In this document: one piece after another, positions 4,951-12,401 of the stretch | Numbering within the stretch: position 1 is the first letter of the stretch | Layout of the letters: each line of letters opens with the position of its first letter | NCBI GenBank assembly: GCA_031261015.1 | Contig: JAISKG010000268.1 | Span: 1 to 12,401, forward strand | Length of the DNA: 12,401 nucleotides | Direction: 5' to 3' | From: Dysgonamonadaceae bacterium | GTDB taxonomy: Bacteria; Bacteroidota; Bacteroidia; Bacteroidales; Azobacteroidaceae | Position numbers and translations under genes: made by a program | Notes under the pieces: generated by a model | Seen by the model: the letters and a program-made list of their open reading frames with translations, nothing else | Databases searched by the model: none | Told to the model about the DNA's origin: nothing

Positions 4951-7900
4951 ATGAGCGATACAAACAGGAGCATTAAAATCACCATAGACAATTCGGAAGT
5001 AACTGGTAAATTGACAGTTACTACTCAAAAAATATCCGAATTAACTGCTAAATTGGTAGAATTAGACGCTGCAGGTAAAAAAAATTCAAAGGAATATGCA
5101 AGAACGGAAAAGCAACTGAATTCCTATACTGCAGCACAGGTAAAACAAAAAGCAGCTATTGCCGAAACAAAACGAGTATTAGAAAACCTGTCGGGAACCA
5201 CATATAACCAACTCATTACAGTCAAAAAACAACTGCAACGCGAACTGAAAAATGAAGTAAGCGGTACCGAATCATATAAGAACAAGCTTGAACAACTCAA
5301 TCGAGTTTCCCAACAAGTCGTCAAAATAAATAAAGAGATGACATCCAGTATTGGGGCACAAAATAATATGTGGAATATGGTGAAAGGATCCCTGGCTACA
5401 TTGGGTGGGAATATGCTTACTAACATAACTAACAATATTGGAAGTTTTTTTATTAATATAGCCAAATACGGATACAAGACAATTAAAGAATTTGAACAGG
5501 CAAATGCTGATTTAGCCTCCATTCTCGGAACCAACAGGGAAAATATTAAATTTCTCACCGAAGATGCTAAAAAACTGGGAGCAACTACAGAATATTCCGC
5601 CTCTCAGGTTACGTTACTCCAGACTGAATTGGCCAAATTGGGCTTTGATCCTAAGCAGATTATCGATATGACTGAACATGTTCTACGTTTCGCTACTGCT
5701 TTGGACGCTGATTTACCATCTGCAGCTACTGTATCCGGAGCAGCTTTGCGTGCCTTTGGATTGGATTCTTCAGAAACGGAACGTGTGGTTTCCGCTATGG
5801 CGGCCGGTGCGAATAAATCAGCATTGGATTTCAATTATCTTCAGACAGCAATGAGTACCGTAGCACCAGTGGCAAAAACATTCGGTTTTACGATCGAAGA
5901 TACGGTAGCTCTTCTCGGTGCTTTGTCTAATAGCGGATTTGATGCTTCTACAGCGGCAACTTCAACCCGTAATATTCTGCTATATTTAGCAGATGCGAAT
6001 GGTAAATTAGCTAAGGCGCTTGGAAAACCAGTAAAATCTATGGATGATCTTGTTCCGGCATTAGTTGAGCTTCGGGATAAGGGCGTAGATTTAGCGACTA
6101 CGCTTGAATTAACCGATAAGCGCAGTGTTGCAGCCTTCAATATCTTTTTGGATGGAGCCGAATCTCTGATCACTTTGCGCGATGCCGTTACGGACGCCGG
6201 AGACGAATTGAAACGAATGCAGGAAGAACGATTGAATACCGTTGAAGGATCAACAAAACTCTTACAATCTGCTTGGGAGGGTTTGATGTTATCGTTTTCC
6301 AGCAGTAGCGGCGTTTTTAAAAAAGCGATAGACTGGCTAACGTCTCTCGTGAATGAGCTTAATATAGCCTTGAAATCAATACAACAAATAAAACAAGAAG
6401 TACAATCTGATATCGAAGCTACTAATGCAAAAGAAGCCTTGAAATCCATCGAAGATTTAGCAAAAGCTTATGAAAAAAATGGGCATACAGTACAAGAATC
6501 TCGGAAAAAAGCCTTGGAAGACTATTCGGCCAATATGTCAAGTACAATCGAAGACCAAGAGAAAGAAATTAACCGTTTAGAAGGTATTATTTATACCAGT
6601 CCGATTGAAGGCGCGGTAAAAAATGCTGAAAAATCGGTTGTGTATTTGAAACAGAGGGTTCAATTGCTAAAATCCGAAATGGAAGCAGTTCAATCACAAT
6701 TTAAAATAGATCCTGCTGTTACTCCTCCCAGCAATTCTGATCCAAAAAACGATCCGAAAGCAGAAAAAGCCGCCGAAAAATTAAGAAAAAAAATCGCCAA
6801 AGAACAGGAAAAAATATTGGAAGACGCAAAATCCCAAATCAATATCGAAACCAAAGCCTATAATGATCGCCTGAAAGCAGCCGGCTTATTCGGTATAGAA
6901 CTTAACAAACTCAACGCCTTGCAACTGCAGGAGCGATTGAAGTTAGAAAAAGATTATCAGGATAAACTTATTCAGATTGCTATCGACGGCGAAGAAATTC
7001 GCTTCAAAAACGAAAAGGAAAAAGCCGGCGTTTCCGGCGATCCGAAAATATTTAACAAACAACAAAACCAAGTCCTTGAAATATTACAGGCAGAACACGA
7101 GGCAAACATTCAAAAAATCAAGGATGAAAGTGTCAAGAAACAAAAAGACACACAGGATTCCTACGATGCAGTTGTTTTGTCTTCATTGAAAACTATTCAA
7201 AAAGCGCAATTGGATAGTATTACCACTGTCGAAAATGCTAAGATTTTAGCGCTTTCTTCTCAGGCCAAAACACAGAAACAATACGATGAAGGATTGAAAG
7301 CGATAGAAAAAGAATCGTTTATTCAACGTATTGTCTTGCAAGAACAATACATCAACGCGCTTAAGCAGATTACTAATCCGTCGAAACAGCAACAGGAAGA
7401 ACTTACCGCCGCGGAAAATACCTTACTTGATTTGCAGACAAAAGCAAATCTAAAGAAATTAGCTGAAGAAGAAGATTTTCAGCAAAAACGCAAAGTGCTG
7501 CGGGAACAGTACGGTTTAGTTTCTCTGAACGAATCATTCCGGAACGAAATGAAGCTACTGCAAGAGCAGTACGCTAAAAAATTGCTCTCTGAAGATGAGT
7601 TTCAAAAATCAAAACTTCAAATTCAATTGGGGTATGTTTCCGAATACGCTCAACAAGCAAGCAATTTTATCCAGGCTGGCGCCAATACTGTTCAAGCGAT
7701 TGAAGAAGCAGAAACCGCCAACTTGGATGCTGAATATACTCAGCGACAATCGAACTTGCGGGAACAATACGAACAGGGAATCATTTCCGAAGAGGAATAT
7801 AATCAGCAAAAAGAACAGTTAGACTACCAACAAAAGGTGAAAGAATTAGACATACAGAAGAAGTATGCCGACGCTAATTTCGCCATGCAGGTAGCTCAAA

Positions 7901-8589
7901 TTATCGCTACTACGGCGCAAGGGGTCATCGCTGCATGGGCTTCATCCATGTCTTTAGGTCCCATTGCCGGCCCGATTGCTGCCGGAGCGCTCACTACTCT
8001 TTTGGGTATTACATCTGTAGCCCAAATAGATAAAGCAAAAGCTGAAAGAGATCGGGTGAAAGCTATGACGATCGAAGCTCCTGGCGGCGATGGTGGATCA
8101 CCCACCACATCCCCAACCGGTCAAATTGTTGTGAAACAGGCTGCAAAAGGAAAATATGATGTCGTCGGTCAAGATGATAATCGCACCTATCGCAATGTAC
8201 CTTATGCCGGTGAAGCTTACACCGGATTTGTATCATCACCCACTTTGGTGGGCGAAAGAGGCAAGGAACTGATCATCTCCAGCGACGATTTCAACCGTTT
8301 GCAACGCCATATTAATTTTCCGATGGTAGTTAATGCAATCAACGACGCACACAACAAGCGTGTTCCGCAACGCGCCTCCGGGAAATATGACGATTTGCCT
8401 CCGACTTCGCCTGACAAGCCTTCATCTTATACGCCCGTTTTTGACAACGAAACGGCAAAACGTATGCTTGCTATCCTACAGCGTCTGGAAGATGGAGATA
8501 TTACCGTACAAACGAATTACGGTATCACCGAACTGGAAGCAAAGCAAAGACAAAAAGTCGAAGCTGAATCTAAATTCACCCGAAAATGA
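4951..8589 (+). CDS. Phage tail tape measure protein, TP901 family
   Basis: A 1212-residue protein that sets tail length and is ejected with the DNA, sometimes helping to cross the host membrane. Residues 1-150 are a charged helical N-terminus with repeated EL-x-x-QL patterns. The TP901 core spans about 180-450 (from ANADLASILGT through SAWEGLMLSF) with the typical SGFDASTAATSTRNIL and MAAGANKS blocks. From about 455 to 975 it is a long K/E/Q-rich coiled coil. Near 980-1027 lie hydrophobic helices (AQIIATTAQGVIAAWASS, then GPIAGPIAAGALTTLLGI), probably membrane-spanning on ejection. A Gly-rich linker leads to the C-terminal module with VPYAGEAYTGFVSSPTLVGE near 1084-1103, common in Bacteroidetes tape measures. 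No peptidase or lysozyme domain is visible. At about 1.5 angstrom per residue the upper bound of tail length is near 180 nm, implying a long tail; siphovirus or myovirus cannot be settled. The stop overlaps the next start by 4 bases (ATGA). Confidence 0.95.
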   Translation: MSDTNRSIKITIDNSEVTGKLTVTTQKISELTAKLVELDAAGKKNSKEYARTEKQLNSYTAAQVKQKAAIAETKRVLENLSGTTYNQLITVKKQLQRELKNEVSGTESYKNKLEQLNRVSQQVVKINKEMTSSIGAQNNMWNMVKGSLATLGGNMLTNITNNIGSFFINIAKYGYKTIKEFEQANADLASILGTNRENIKFLTEDAKKLGATTEYSASQVTLLQTELAKLGFDPKQIIDMTEHVLRFATALDADLPSAATVSGAALRAFGLDSSETERVVSAMAAGANKSALDFNYLQTAMSTVAPVAKTFGFTIEDTVALLGALSNSGFDASTAATSTRNILLYLADANGKLAKALGKPVKSMDDLVPALVELRDKGVDLATTLELTDKRSVAAFNIFLDGAESLITLRDAVTDAGDELKRMQEERLNTVEGSTKLLQSAWEGLMLSFSSSSGVFKKAIDWLTSLVNELNIALKSIQQIKQEVQSDIEATNAKEALKSIEDLAKAYEKNGHTVQESRKKALEDYSANMSSTIEDQEKEINRLEGIIYTSPIEGAVKNAEKSVVYLKQRVQLLKSEMEAVQSQFKIDPAVTPPSNSDPKNDPKAEKAAEKLRKKIAKEQEKILEDAKSQINIETKAYNDRLKAAGLFGIELNKLNALQLQERLKLEKDYQDKLIQIAIDGEEIRFKNEKEKAGVSGDPKIFNKQQNQVLEILQAEHEANIQKIKDESVKKQKDTQDSYDAVVLSSLKTIQKAQLDSITTVENAKILALSSQAKTQKQYDEGLKAIEKESFIQRIVLQEQYINALKQITNPSKQQQEELTAAENTLLDLQTKANLKKLAEEEDFQQKRKVLREQYGLVSLNESFRNEMKLLQEQYAKKLLSEDEFQKSKLQIQLGYVSEYAQQASNFIQAGANTVQAIEEAETANLDAEYTQRQSNLREQYEQGIISEEEYNQQKEQLDYQQKVKELDIQKKYADANFAMQVAQIIATTAQGVIAAWASSMSLGPIAGPIAAGALTTLLGITSVAQIDKAKAERDRVKAMTIEAPGGDGGSPTTSPTGQIVVKQAAKGKYDVVGQDDNRTYRNVPYAGEAYTGFVSSPTLVGERGKELIISSDDFNRLQRHINFPMVVNAINDAHNKRVPQRASGKYDDLPPTSPDKPSSYTPVFDNETAKRMLAILQRLEDGDITVQTNYGITELEAKQRQKVEAESKFTRK
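7498..7821 (+). repeat. Repeated SHOCT-like helical hairpins inside the tape measure
   Basis: Three protein-level copies start with L-[RQ]-EQY at residues 850, 870 and 936. Two carry the full pattern EQY-x5-[LI]-[LI]-S-E-[DE]-E-[FY], as in EQYAKKLLSEDEFQ and EQYEQGIISEEEYN, followed by a charged helix. The pattern resembles the short helical turn of SHOCT-type motifs ('Y-x-x-G-x-I-S-x-E-E-Y'). The copies are degenerate at DNA level, so they reflect old duplication or convergence. Confidence 0.5.
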
Positions 8590-10754
8590 GCATACAAATT
8601 ATCAAAAAATTAACCGGCGAATTTTTCGATCTTCCGACCGACTATGTTATTGAAGTCGAAAAAAACAATCCGGTTTTTGAGAGAAAAGGGAGTCAAACGG
8701 TGACGATCAACTTTCCGGTGAGCGATCGTAACCGCCGATTGTTCAACTTTCCCTACCGGTTAGATAAATCGAACCGTGAAGAAAACACGATAGATGTTAT
8801 TATTCGTACAGGTTCCATCCAACAGCGCGGATTACTATCTGTTATTCCTGCAAATAATAGATCTATAGCCGCCAATATCGGTTACGATGAATCTGAAATG
8901 TATTCCGTCATGGAAAATATGCAATTAAGAGATCTTCCCAATCTTCCGCAATTCACGCTTACCGGCGACAACATGATCAGTAAGATAGATTCAATGCTGA
9001 CACATTTGACAGCCGTGATGAATGAGCAGCTACAAGCCGATTATTATGTGTTTCCAATATGGATCAATCTGCAAGACGAATATCGTTTAGGCTTGAACGA
9101 AATTGTTGACTATCCCTCCACGGATCCTAATCTTGGCAAATTGCGGGCGTGGAATAGCCGGACGATTTTGCAAAAGTCCGGAAGCGATAACATCGAAATT
9201 AATGTACCCAAGGGTTATGGCGTATCTCCATTTCTGAAGGTATATCGCATCCTTGAACTTATATTTGACTATTTTGGCTTTACTGTCGCCGAAGACCCTT
9301 TCAAAACACACCGACAACTTAGCAAATTAGTAGTCCTGAATAACACGATAGATGCTATCTTAACCGGAAGCCTGTATTATCGTGATATGATGCCAGATGT
9401 AAGCATCCAGTCCTTTTTAGACACTCTGTACGCGAAATTTGGACTGGTTTATTTTATCGATTCAAATTCTCGGAGTGTACGGTTCAAATTTGTAAAGGAT
9501 CTGGTTGCGACCAATACAATCGGAGCTATTGATATGAATAAATTCAAAACTGAAGAACCCTCGATTACTTCTTCATCTCCACGACAACTACGATTGAAGA
9601 TGAATCGTGAAATGGAAGGAACGGCCGTACTGGGCGATACCTATGCTAAATTTTTAGATAAATTTGCCGGTCAATTTACCGAATTGGACACTGGAAATGC
9701 AACTCAGAAATTCTATCCTGCCTATTCTATATATAAGATTCTCAATATTTTCCGGTTAAATTCCGGAATACTGGATCAATCTGTTTATACATCGTCTGCT
9801 TTTTTCGACTGGGACCAACAGACACCAGGCGTTGAATACGAAGATGTGTCTATGGATGATTTATGTCTTCCATTTTATGGATATGATATGATTAATGCCC
9901 TTCAATATGGCGTTAGAGCTAAACATATCTACTCCGAACTGATTGTTTCCGGACAGACGCAAGAGAACAGTTCCGATACTGCTAAGTTGGCATTTGCGTT
10001 CGCGTGGGGTATGCAGGAATACAAAAATAATGGATTTAACTATTTTTTTGCTTCGCAGATCAACCGCGATGCGAATGGAAATTATATGTACGACGCAAAC
10101 AATCAAAAATATGACATTGCACTAACTTGTATCCGGGAAGACGGCCTGTACAATCGTTTTTGGAAAGAATATGACGCATTTATTAGGCATTCCAATCAGG
10201 AAGTTACCGGAAGATTTAAAATCTCCGATTTAGAAATTTTGAATCTTAAAATGTATGACCGGGCAGTAATCAATAACCAGCCTGTCTTGTTAAAACAAAT
10301 CAAATATACATTAAACCAACCGAATAGTATTGCGGAAATAGTTTTCCGAACGTTACGATTATACAAACCCTATAATCTTTCGATTGAACAGTCAACGCCG
10401 AATTATGCCAATCAAATATATTATTGGGCAGCCAATATCAATGAAACTCTTCCGGACAGTCAGATTACGGCACAATCTGATTTTTATGCATGGAAGAAAA
10501 TTAATATTAGTTCGGATGTTTATATGACCGTAAATGGAGTGCAAACTCCAATCATTCATCTATCATATTTACCTCCCACTCAGCAACAATATGAGTCAAA
10601 CGAGCAGAGAATATACACATATAAAAAGACGTATTATTATTATGTTCAGATCTCTATCGGAGGAATAGGAAACGATCAATCGGTCATAGTAGAAAAATCA
10701 GCCGAATCAATCGTTACAATCACTTATTCTCCCGCAATAATCAATTACGACTGA
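8586..10754 (+). CDS. Probable tail hub / distal tail protein
   Basis: A 722-residue soluble protein whose start overlaps the tape measure stop, the standard place for distal-tail and hub proteins. Residues 1-60 hold a beta-rich opening (LTGEFFDLPTDYVIEVEKNN, then GSQTVTINFPVSDRNRRLF) that recalls proteins packing onto the tail tube. Around 215-235, SPFLKVYRILELIFDYFGFT and around 273-302, SIQSFLDTLYAKFGLVYFID followed by VRFKF, are two helical modules of the kind 'F-L-x-x-L-x-x-x-F-G' seen in gp27-like hub proteins. The middle is rich in Tyr and Phe, and residues from about 640 to 722 look like an Ig-like or beta-sandwich cap with a very Tyr-rich strand (KKTYYYYVQ). In Bacteroidetes phages a 600-750-residue protein commonly follows the tape measure. 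No lysozyme or peptidase motif is seen. The hub role is inferred from position and motif shape. Confidence 0.6.
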   Translation: MSIQIIKKLTGEFFDLPTDYVIEVEKNNPVFERKGSQTVTINFPVSDRNRRLFNFPYRLDKSNREENTIDVIIRTGSIQQRGLLSVIPANNRSIAANIGYDESEMYSVMENMQLRDLPNLPQFTLTGDNMISKIDSMLTHLTAVMNEQLQADYYVFPIWINLQDEYRLGLNEIVDYPSTDPNLGKLRAWNSRTILQKSGSDNIEINVPKGYGVSPFLKVYRILELIFDYFGFTVAEDPFKTHRQLSKLVVLNNTIDAILTGSLYYRDMMPDVSIQSFLDTLYAKFGLVYFIDSNSRSVRFKFVKDLVATNTIGAIDMNKFKTEEPSITSSSPRQLRLKMNREMEGTAVLGDTYAKFLDKFAGQFTELDTGNATQKFYPAYSIYKILNIFRLNSGILDQSVYTSSAFFDWDQQTPGVEYEDVSMDDLCLPFYGYDMINALQYGVRAKHIYSELIVSGQTQENSSDTAKLAFAFAWGMQEYKNNGFNYFFASQINRDANGNYMYDANNQKYDIALTCIREDGLYNRFWKEYDAFIRHSNQEVTGRFKISDLEILNLKMYDRAVINNQPVLLKQIKYTLNQPNSIAEIVFRTLRLYKPYNLSIEQSTPNYANQIYYWAANINETLPDSQITAQSDFYAWKKINISSDVYMTVNGVQTPIIHLSYLPPTQQQYESNEQRIYTYKKTYYYYVQISIGGIGNDQSVIVEKSAESIVTITYSPAIINYD

Positions 10755-10757
10755 TTT

Positions 10758-10793
10758 TGTCCTTTTATTAATAGTAAAATCGAGCGAAATTTG
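10758..10793 (+). promoter_or_regulatory. Shared leader motif TGTCCTTTTA-N22-TTTG, copy 2
   Basis: TGTCCTTTTA at 10758-10767, three bases after the stop of the 722-residue gene, then TTTG at 10790-10793 with 22 bases between, exactly as in the tape measure leader. TTTG lies 15 bases before the ATG at 10809, and both leaders end ATTTATG. The sequence between the elements is otherwise unlike copy 1. A classical TAnnTTTG box is not met (GAAATTTG here). Confidence 0.45.
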
Positions 10794-10808
10794 AATAAAA
10801 TTTAATTT

Positions 10809-11024
10809 ATGTCCAAACAAACAATCATATCATTGCCCTCAATCTCCGGAATTAATGTTCTATTCAATAGATGGAAGCTAATTAATATAGATTTAACGAT
10901 GAGTCAATTTTATTCATTTCTTCAAAATCCTTCTCCGGAAAGAGAAATTTTCTTAGAGTTAAATTGTGCTGAAACCAGTATGGAAATTGGTAATGTAATT
11001 ATCAAACAACTAATGCCAAAATGA
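10809..11024 (+). CDS. Small phage protein of unknown function
   Basis: A 71-residue protein that I do not recognise. It opens with a hydrophobic strand (TIISLPSISGINVLFNRW), has a helical middle (MSQFYSFLQNPSPERE), then a probable strand FLELNC and a short helix IGNVIIKQLM. It has no membrane segment of clear length, no signal peptide and no motif. The ORF is supported by its leader, which repeats that of the tape measure gene, and by the ATGA overlap with the next gene, which suggests coupled translation. It lies between two tail genes, so a small tail-tip or assembly role is likely but unproven. Confidence 0.65.
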   Translation: MSKQTIISLPSISGINVLFNRWKLINIDLTMSQFYSFLQNPSPEREIFLELNCAETSMEIGNVIIKQLMPK

Positions 11025-12223
11025 TTGTTTTGCACACACCGGCTCAATTATCCTTTGCAAATAATCCGATGATATTTGAATTTTCAACGGATAGTTCCAA
11101 CTACGCTTACCTGACTGTAAGTGTCAATGCCGGATCGGAATGGAAATTTTTTTCAGCCATATATGTACCAATCGGATCAAATCCATACAGGATTAAATTT
11201 GATCTGTCGGAAATTGTTAAAACCTTTCTTCCGCTACCGCAATTGGAGGATGTAGATGTCATTACAGCAAATGTGATTGATTTTATAACTGATTATTCAA
11301 TCGAACTTGAACAGGACGATGCTGTCTATAATTTTGACGGTAAGGTATTGCCCGGAGGTGTCAGCAAAAAAATGCTGCGATATCTTCAGGAAAATAATAC
11401 GGATATCTTTGCTTTCAAATATCAAAATTTCTCTCGAAATTTCTTCCTGACTACACGTAGCGATGGCCGGCATATTGTATTAAAAGAATCGGAATTGACG
11501 CCCTTTTATTTCATAGGATCTCAGAATACAATAACAATATTGACAGATCAGGAAAGAACGTATGTCTTATCTTCGATTGATGAATCGAATGTATATGCTT
11601 TAGATCTGAATGTCCTAAGAAAATTAAATTTTTACATCTACAATGAGATGCCGGTTTATTTCGCAGTTTTGGTAAATGGCGACTTTGTATTCGACATCAC
11701 CTTATTGAAATCTTCGCTTTCGTCCAACCGCCAGGTGATTGAATTTCTCAATTCACTGCATGTTCCGGAGCGAATTGAAATAACGGGAAAACCGATTTCC
11801 GAACCCGAATTTGACGAATTGCTTCCTTTTAATACGTATGATAATCGGATAGATGATTATCTGGAAGCTCACGATAGAAGGGCGATAACTGAAGTAATTC
11901 ACGCAGAAGCCGGATATAAATCGATCCAGGAATTTCACTTTATTCGCGATATGCTGCAAAGCAGCGAACAATTCCTCGTAAAAAATGATGGTAAAAAATT
12001 ACCGGTAATTATTTCTTGCGATTCATTCAAGCATGATATGATCCCTGTTGCGCCCGGATCAGTTCCGTTAACTATACGTAGCATTGAAAAAGAAATTAAT
12101 TATTCTCCGGAAGTTGATTTATCCGATGTACTGCACTTCCGGGAAGAATGGTTCAAAAATGGCTATCTAAATGCAATGGGTTTAATCTATGCAAGTTCAT
12201 TAATCTATTCACCAAACATATAA
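11021..12223 (+). CDS. Putative tail-tip structural protein
   Basis: A 400-residue soluble protein with no enzyme motif, start coupled to the preceding gene by a 4-base overlap and stop 1 base before the next ATG. The N-terminal 100 residues are beta-rich: IVLHTPAQLSFANNPMIFEF, then YAYLTVSVNAGSEWKFFSAI and IKFDLSEIVKTFLPL, resembling a beta-sandwich that recurs in Bacteroidetes phage tail proteins ('P-x-x-I-x-F-x-L/F-S-T-D'). The middle continues with alternating strands and DE-rich turns, and the last 100 residues are mixed (YKSIQEFHFIRDMLQ, IEKEINYSPEVDL). Its place after the tape measure and hub genes and before a probable fibre gene suggests a distal tail or baseplate component. I cannot name the family; the call rests on pattern and order. 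Confidence 0.55.
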   Translation: MIVLHTPAQLSFANNPMIFEFSTDSSNYAYLTVSVNAGSEWKFFSAIYVPIGSNPYRIKFDLSEIVKTFLPLPQLEDVDVITANVIDFITDYSIELEQDDAVYNFDGKVLPGGVSKKMLRYLQENNTDIFAFKYQNFSRNFFLTTRSDGRHIVLKESELTPFYFIGSQNTITILTDQERTYVLSSIDESNVYALDLNVLRKLNFYIYNEMPVYFAVLVNGDFVFDITLLKSSLSSNRQVIEFLNSLHVPERIEITGKPISEPEFDELLPFNTYDNRIDDYLEAHDRRAITEVIHAEAGYKSIQEFHFIRDMLQSSEQFLVKNDGKKLPVIISCDSFKHDMIPVAPGSVPLTIRSIEKEINYSPEVDLSDVLHFREEWFKNGYLNAMGLIYASSLIYSPNI

Positions 12224-12224
12224 T

Positions 12225-12401
12225 ATGGAATTAGGAAGAATACAATCGAATGCTAATGGCCAAACACCTACATCAGGCCAAGAATTTGAACAAATATTCA
12301 ATCAAAATATGTCATTGATTGAACAGGCAAACAATATTCCTATTTTCAATGTAACGAATCAAATTCCCCTACCGGAAGGTCAATTTTATACGTTTTATTC
12401 T
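12225..12401 (+). CDS. 5' part of a further tail gene, cut by the window edge
   Basis: An ATG one base after the stop of the 400-residue gene opens a frame of 59 codons that continues past the right edge. The visible part begins MELGRIQSNANGQTPTSGQE, is rich in Asn, Gln and Thr, and then has IPIFNVTNQIPLP and EGQFYTFYS. A polar, low-hydrophobicity start at this place suits a tail-fibre or adhesin-type protein, in which 'LP-x-G-x-x-F/Y-Y-T' openings are frequent, but too little is seen to decide. The A+T content and polar composition match the genes before it. Confidence 0.6.
   Translation, partial: MELGRIQSNANGQTPTSGQEFEQIFNQNMSLIEQANNIPIFNVTNQIPLPEGQFYTFYS

Noticed and set aside
5841..6449. 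202-residue reverse-strand ORF opposite the tape measure gene
   Set aside because: It lies wholly within the tape measure core, is Ser/Ala/Lys-rich without domain, and has no promoter or start context of its own. It is a shadow of the coding strand.
10786..10793. GAAATTTG as a normal -7 box for the 71-residue gene
   Set aside because: The first base does not fit TAnnTTTG, and the nearest TTTG upstream gives a spacer of 26 bases, too long. Kept only as part of the shared leader motif.
2927..10819. 14-base inverted match: TGTTTGGACATAAA at 2927-2940 and its reverse complement at 10806-10819
   Set aside because: One of the copies is the start of a coding sequence, and a 14-base match of this kind is expected about once by chance in a window of this length and A+T content.

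Overview
The window is a stretch of the late structural (connector and tail) module of a tailed phage or prophage, almost certainly of a Bacteroidetes host (Bacteroides/Parabacteroides-like; the genus cannot be read from this sequence). Three things point there: two promoters match the Bacteroidetes primary-sigma pattern TTTG-N20-TAnnTTTG, most genes lack a Shine-Dalgarno sequence, and the proteins resemble structural proteins of Bacteroides prophages. All genes lie on the + strand, with overlaps or gaps of a few bases typical of a phage late operon. No tRNA, rRNA, IS element, CRISPR array or factor-independent terminator was seen. No integrase, lysis gene, terminase, major capsid or tail-tube gene could be recognised.

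Layout. 2-1213: 3' part of a probable portal gene, open at the left edge. 1217-2143: probable head-completion/connector protein. 2145-2918: protein of tail-assembly-chaperone type. 2919-3619: an interruption by a complete hicA-hicB toxin-antitoxin cassette, with its own promoter, a perfect palindromic operator candidate and a strong ribosome binding site on the antitoxin only. 3620-4126: a G+C-rich connector/tail-completion candidate. 4119-4664: an HK97-gp10-like tail-completion candidate. 4665-4950: a 286-base gap holding a perfect promoter and a 54-residue two-helix membrane protein. 4951-8589: TP901-type tape measure protein. 8586-10754: 722-residue tail hub/distal tail candidate. 10809-11024: small unknown protein. 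11021-12223: 400-residue tail-tip candidate. 12225 to the right edge: start of a further gene, possibly a fibre.

How they work together. The portal and next proteins would form the head-to-tail joint; the 168- and 181-residue proteins would close or complete the tail; the tape measure sets tail length; the 722-, 71- and 400-residue proteins would form the tail tip. The hicAB cassette is accessory cargo (a moron). It has its own promoter but no visible terminator, and ends 4 bases before the next structural gene, so its transcription should run into the tail genes. The most interesting signals are this coupling, the second internal promoter with its small membrane protein, and a spaced motif (TGTCCTTTTA-N22-TTTG) shared by the leaders of the tape measure gene and the 71-residue gene, which may be a phage-specific late regulatory site.
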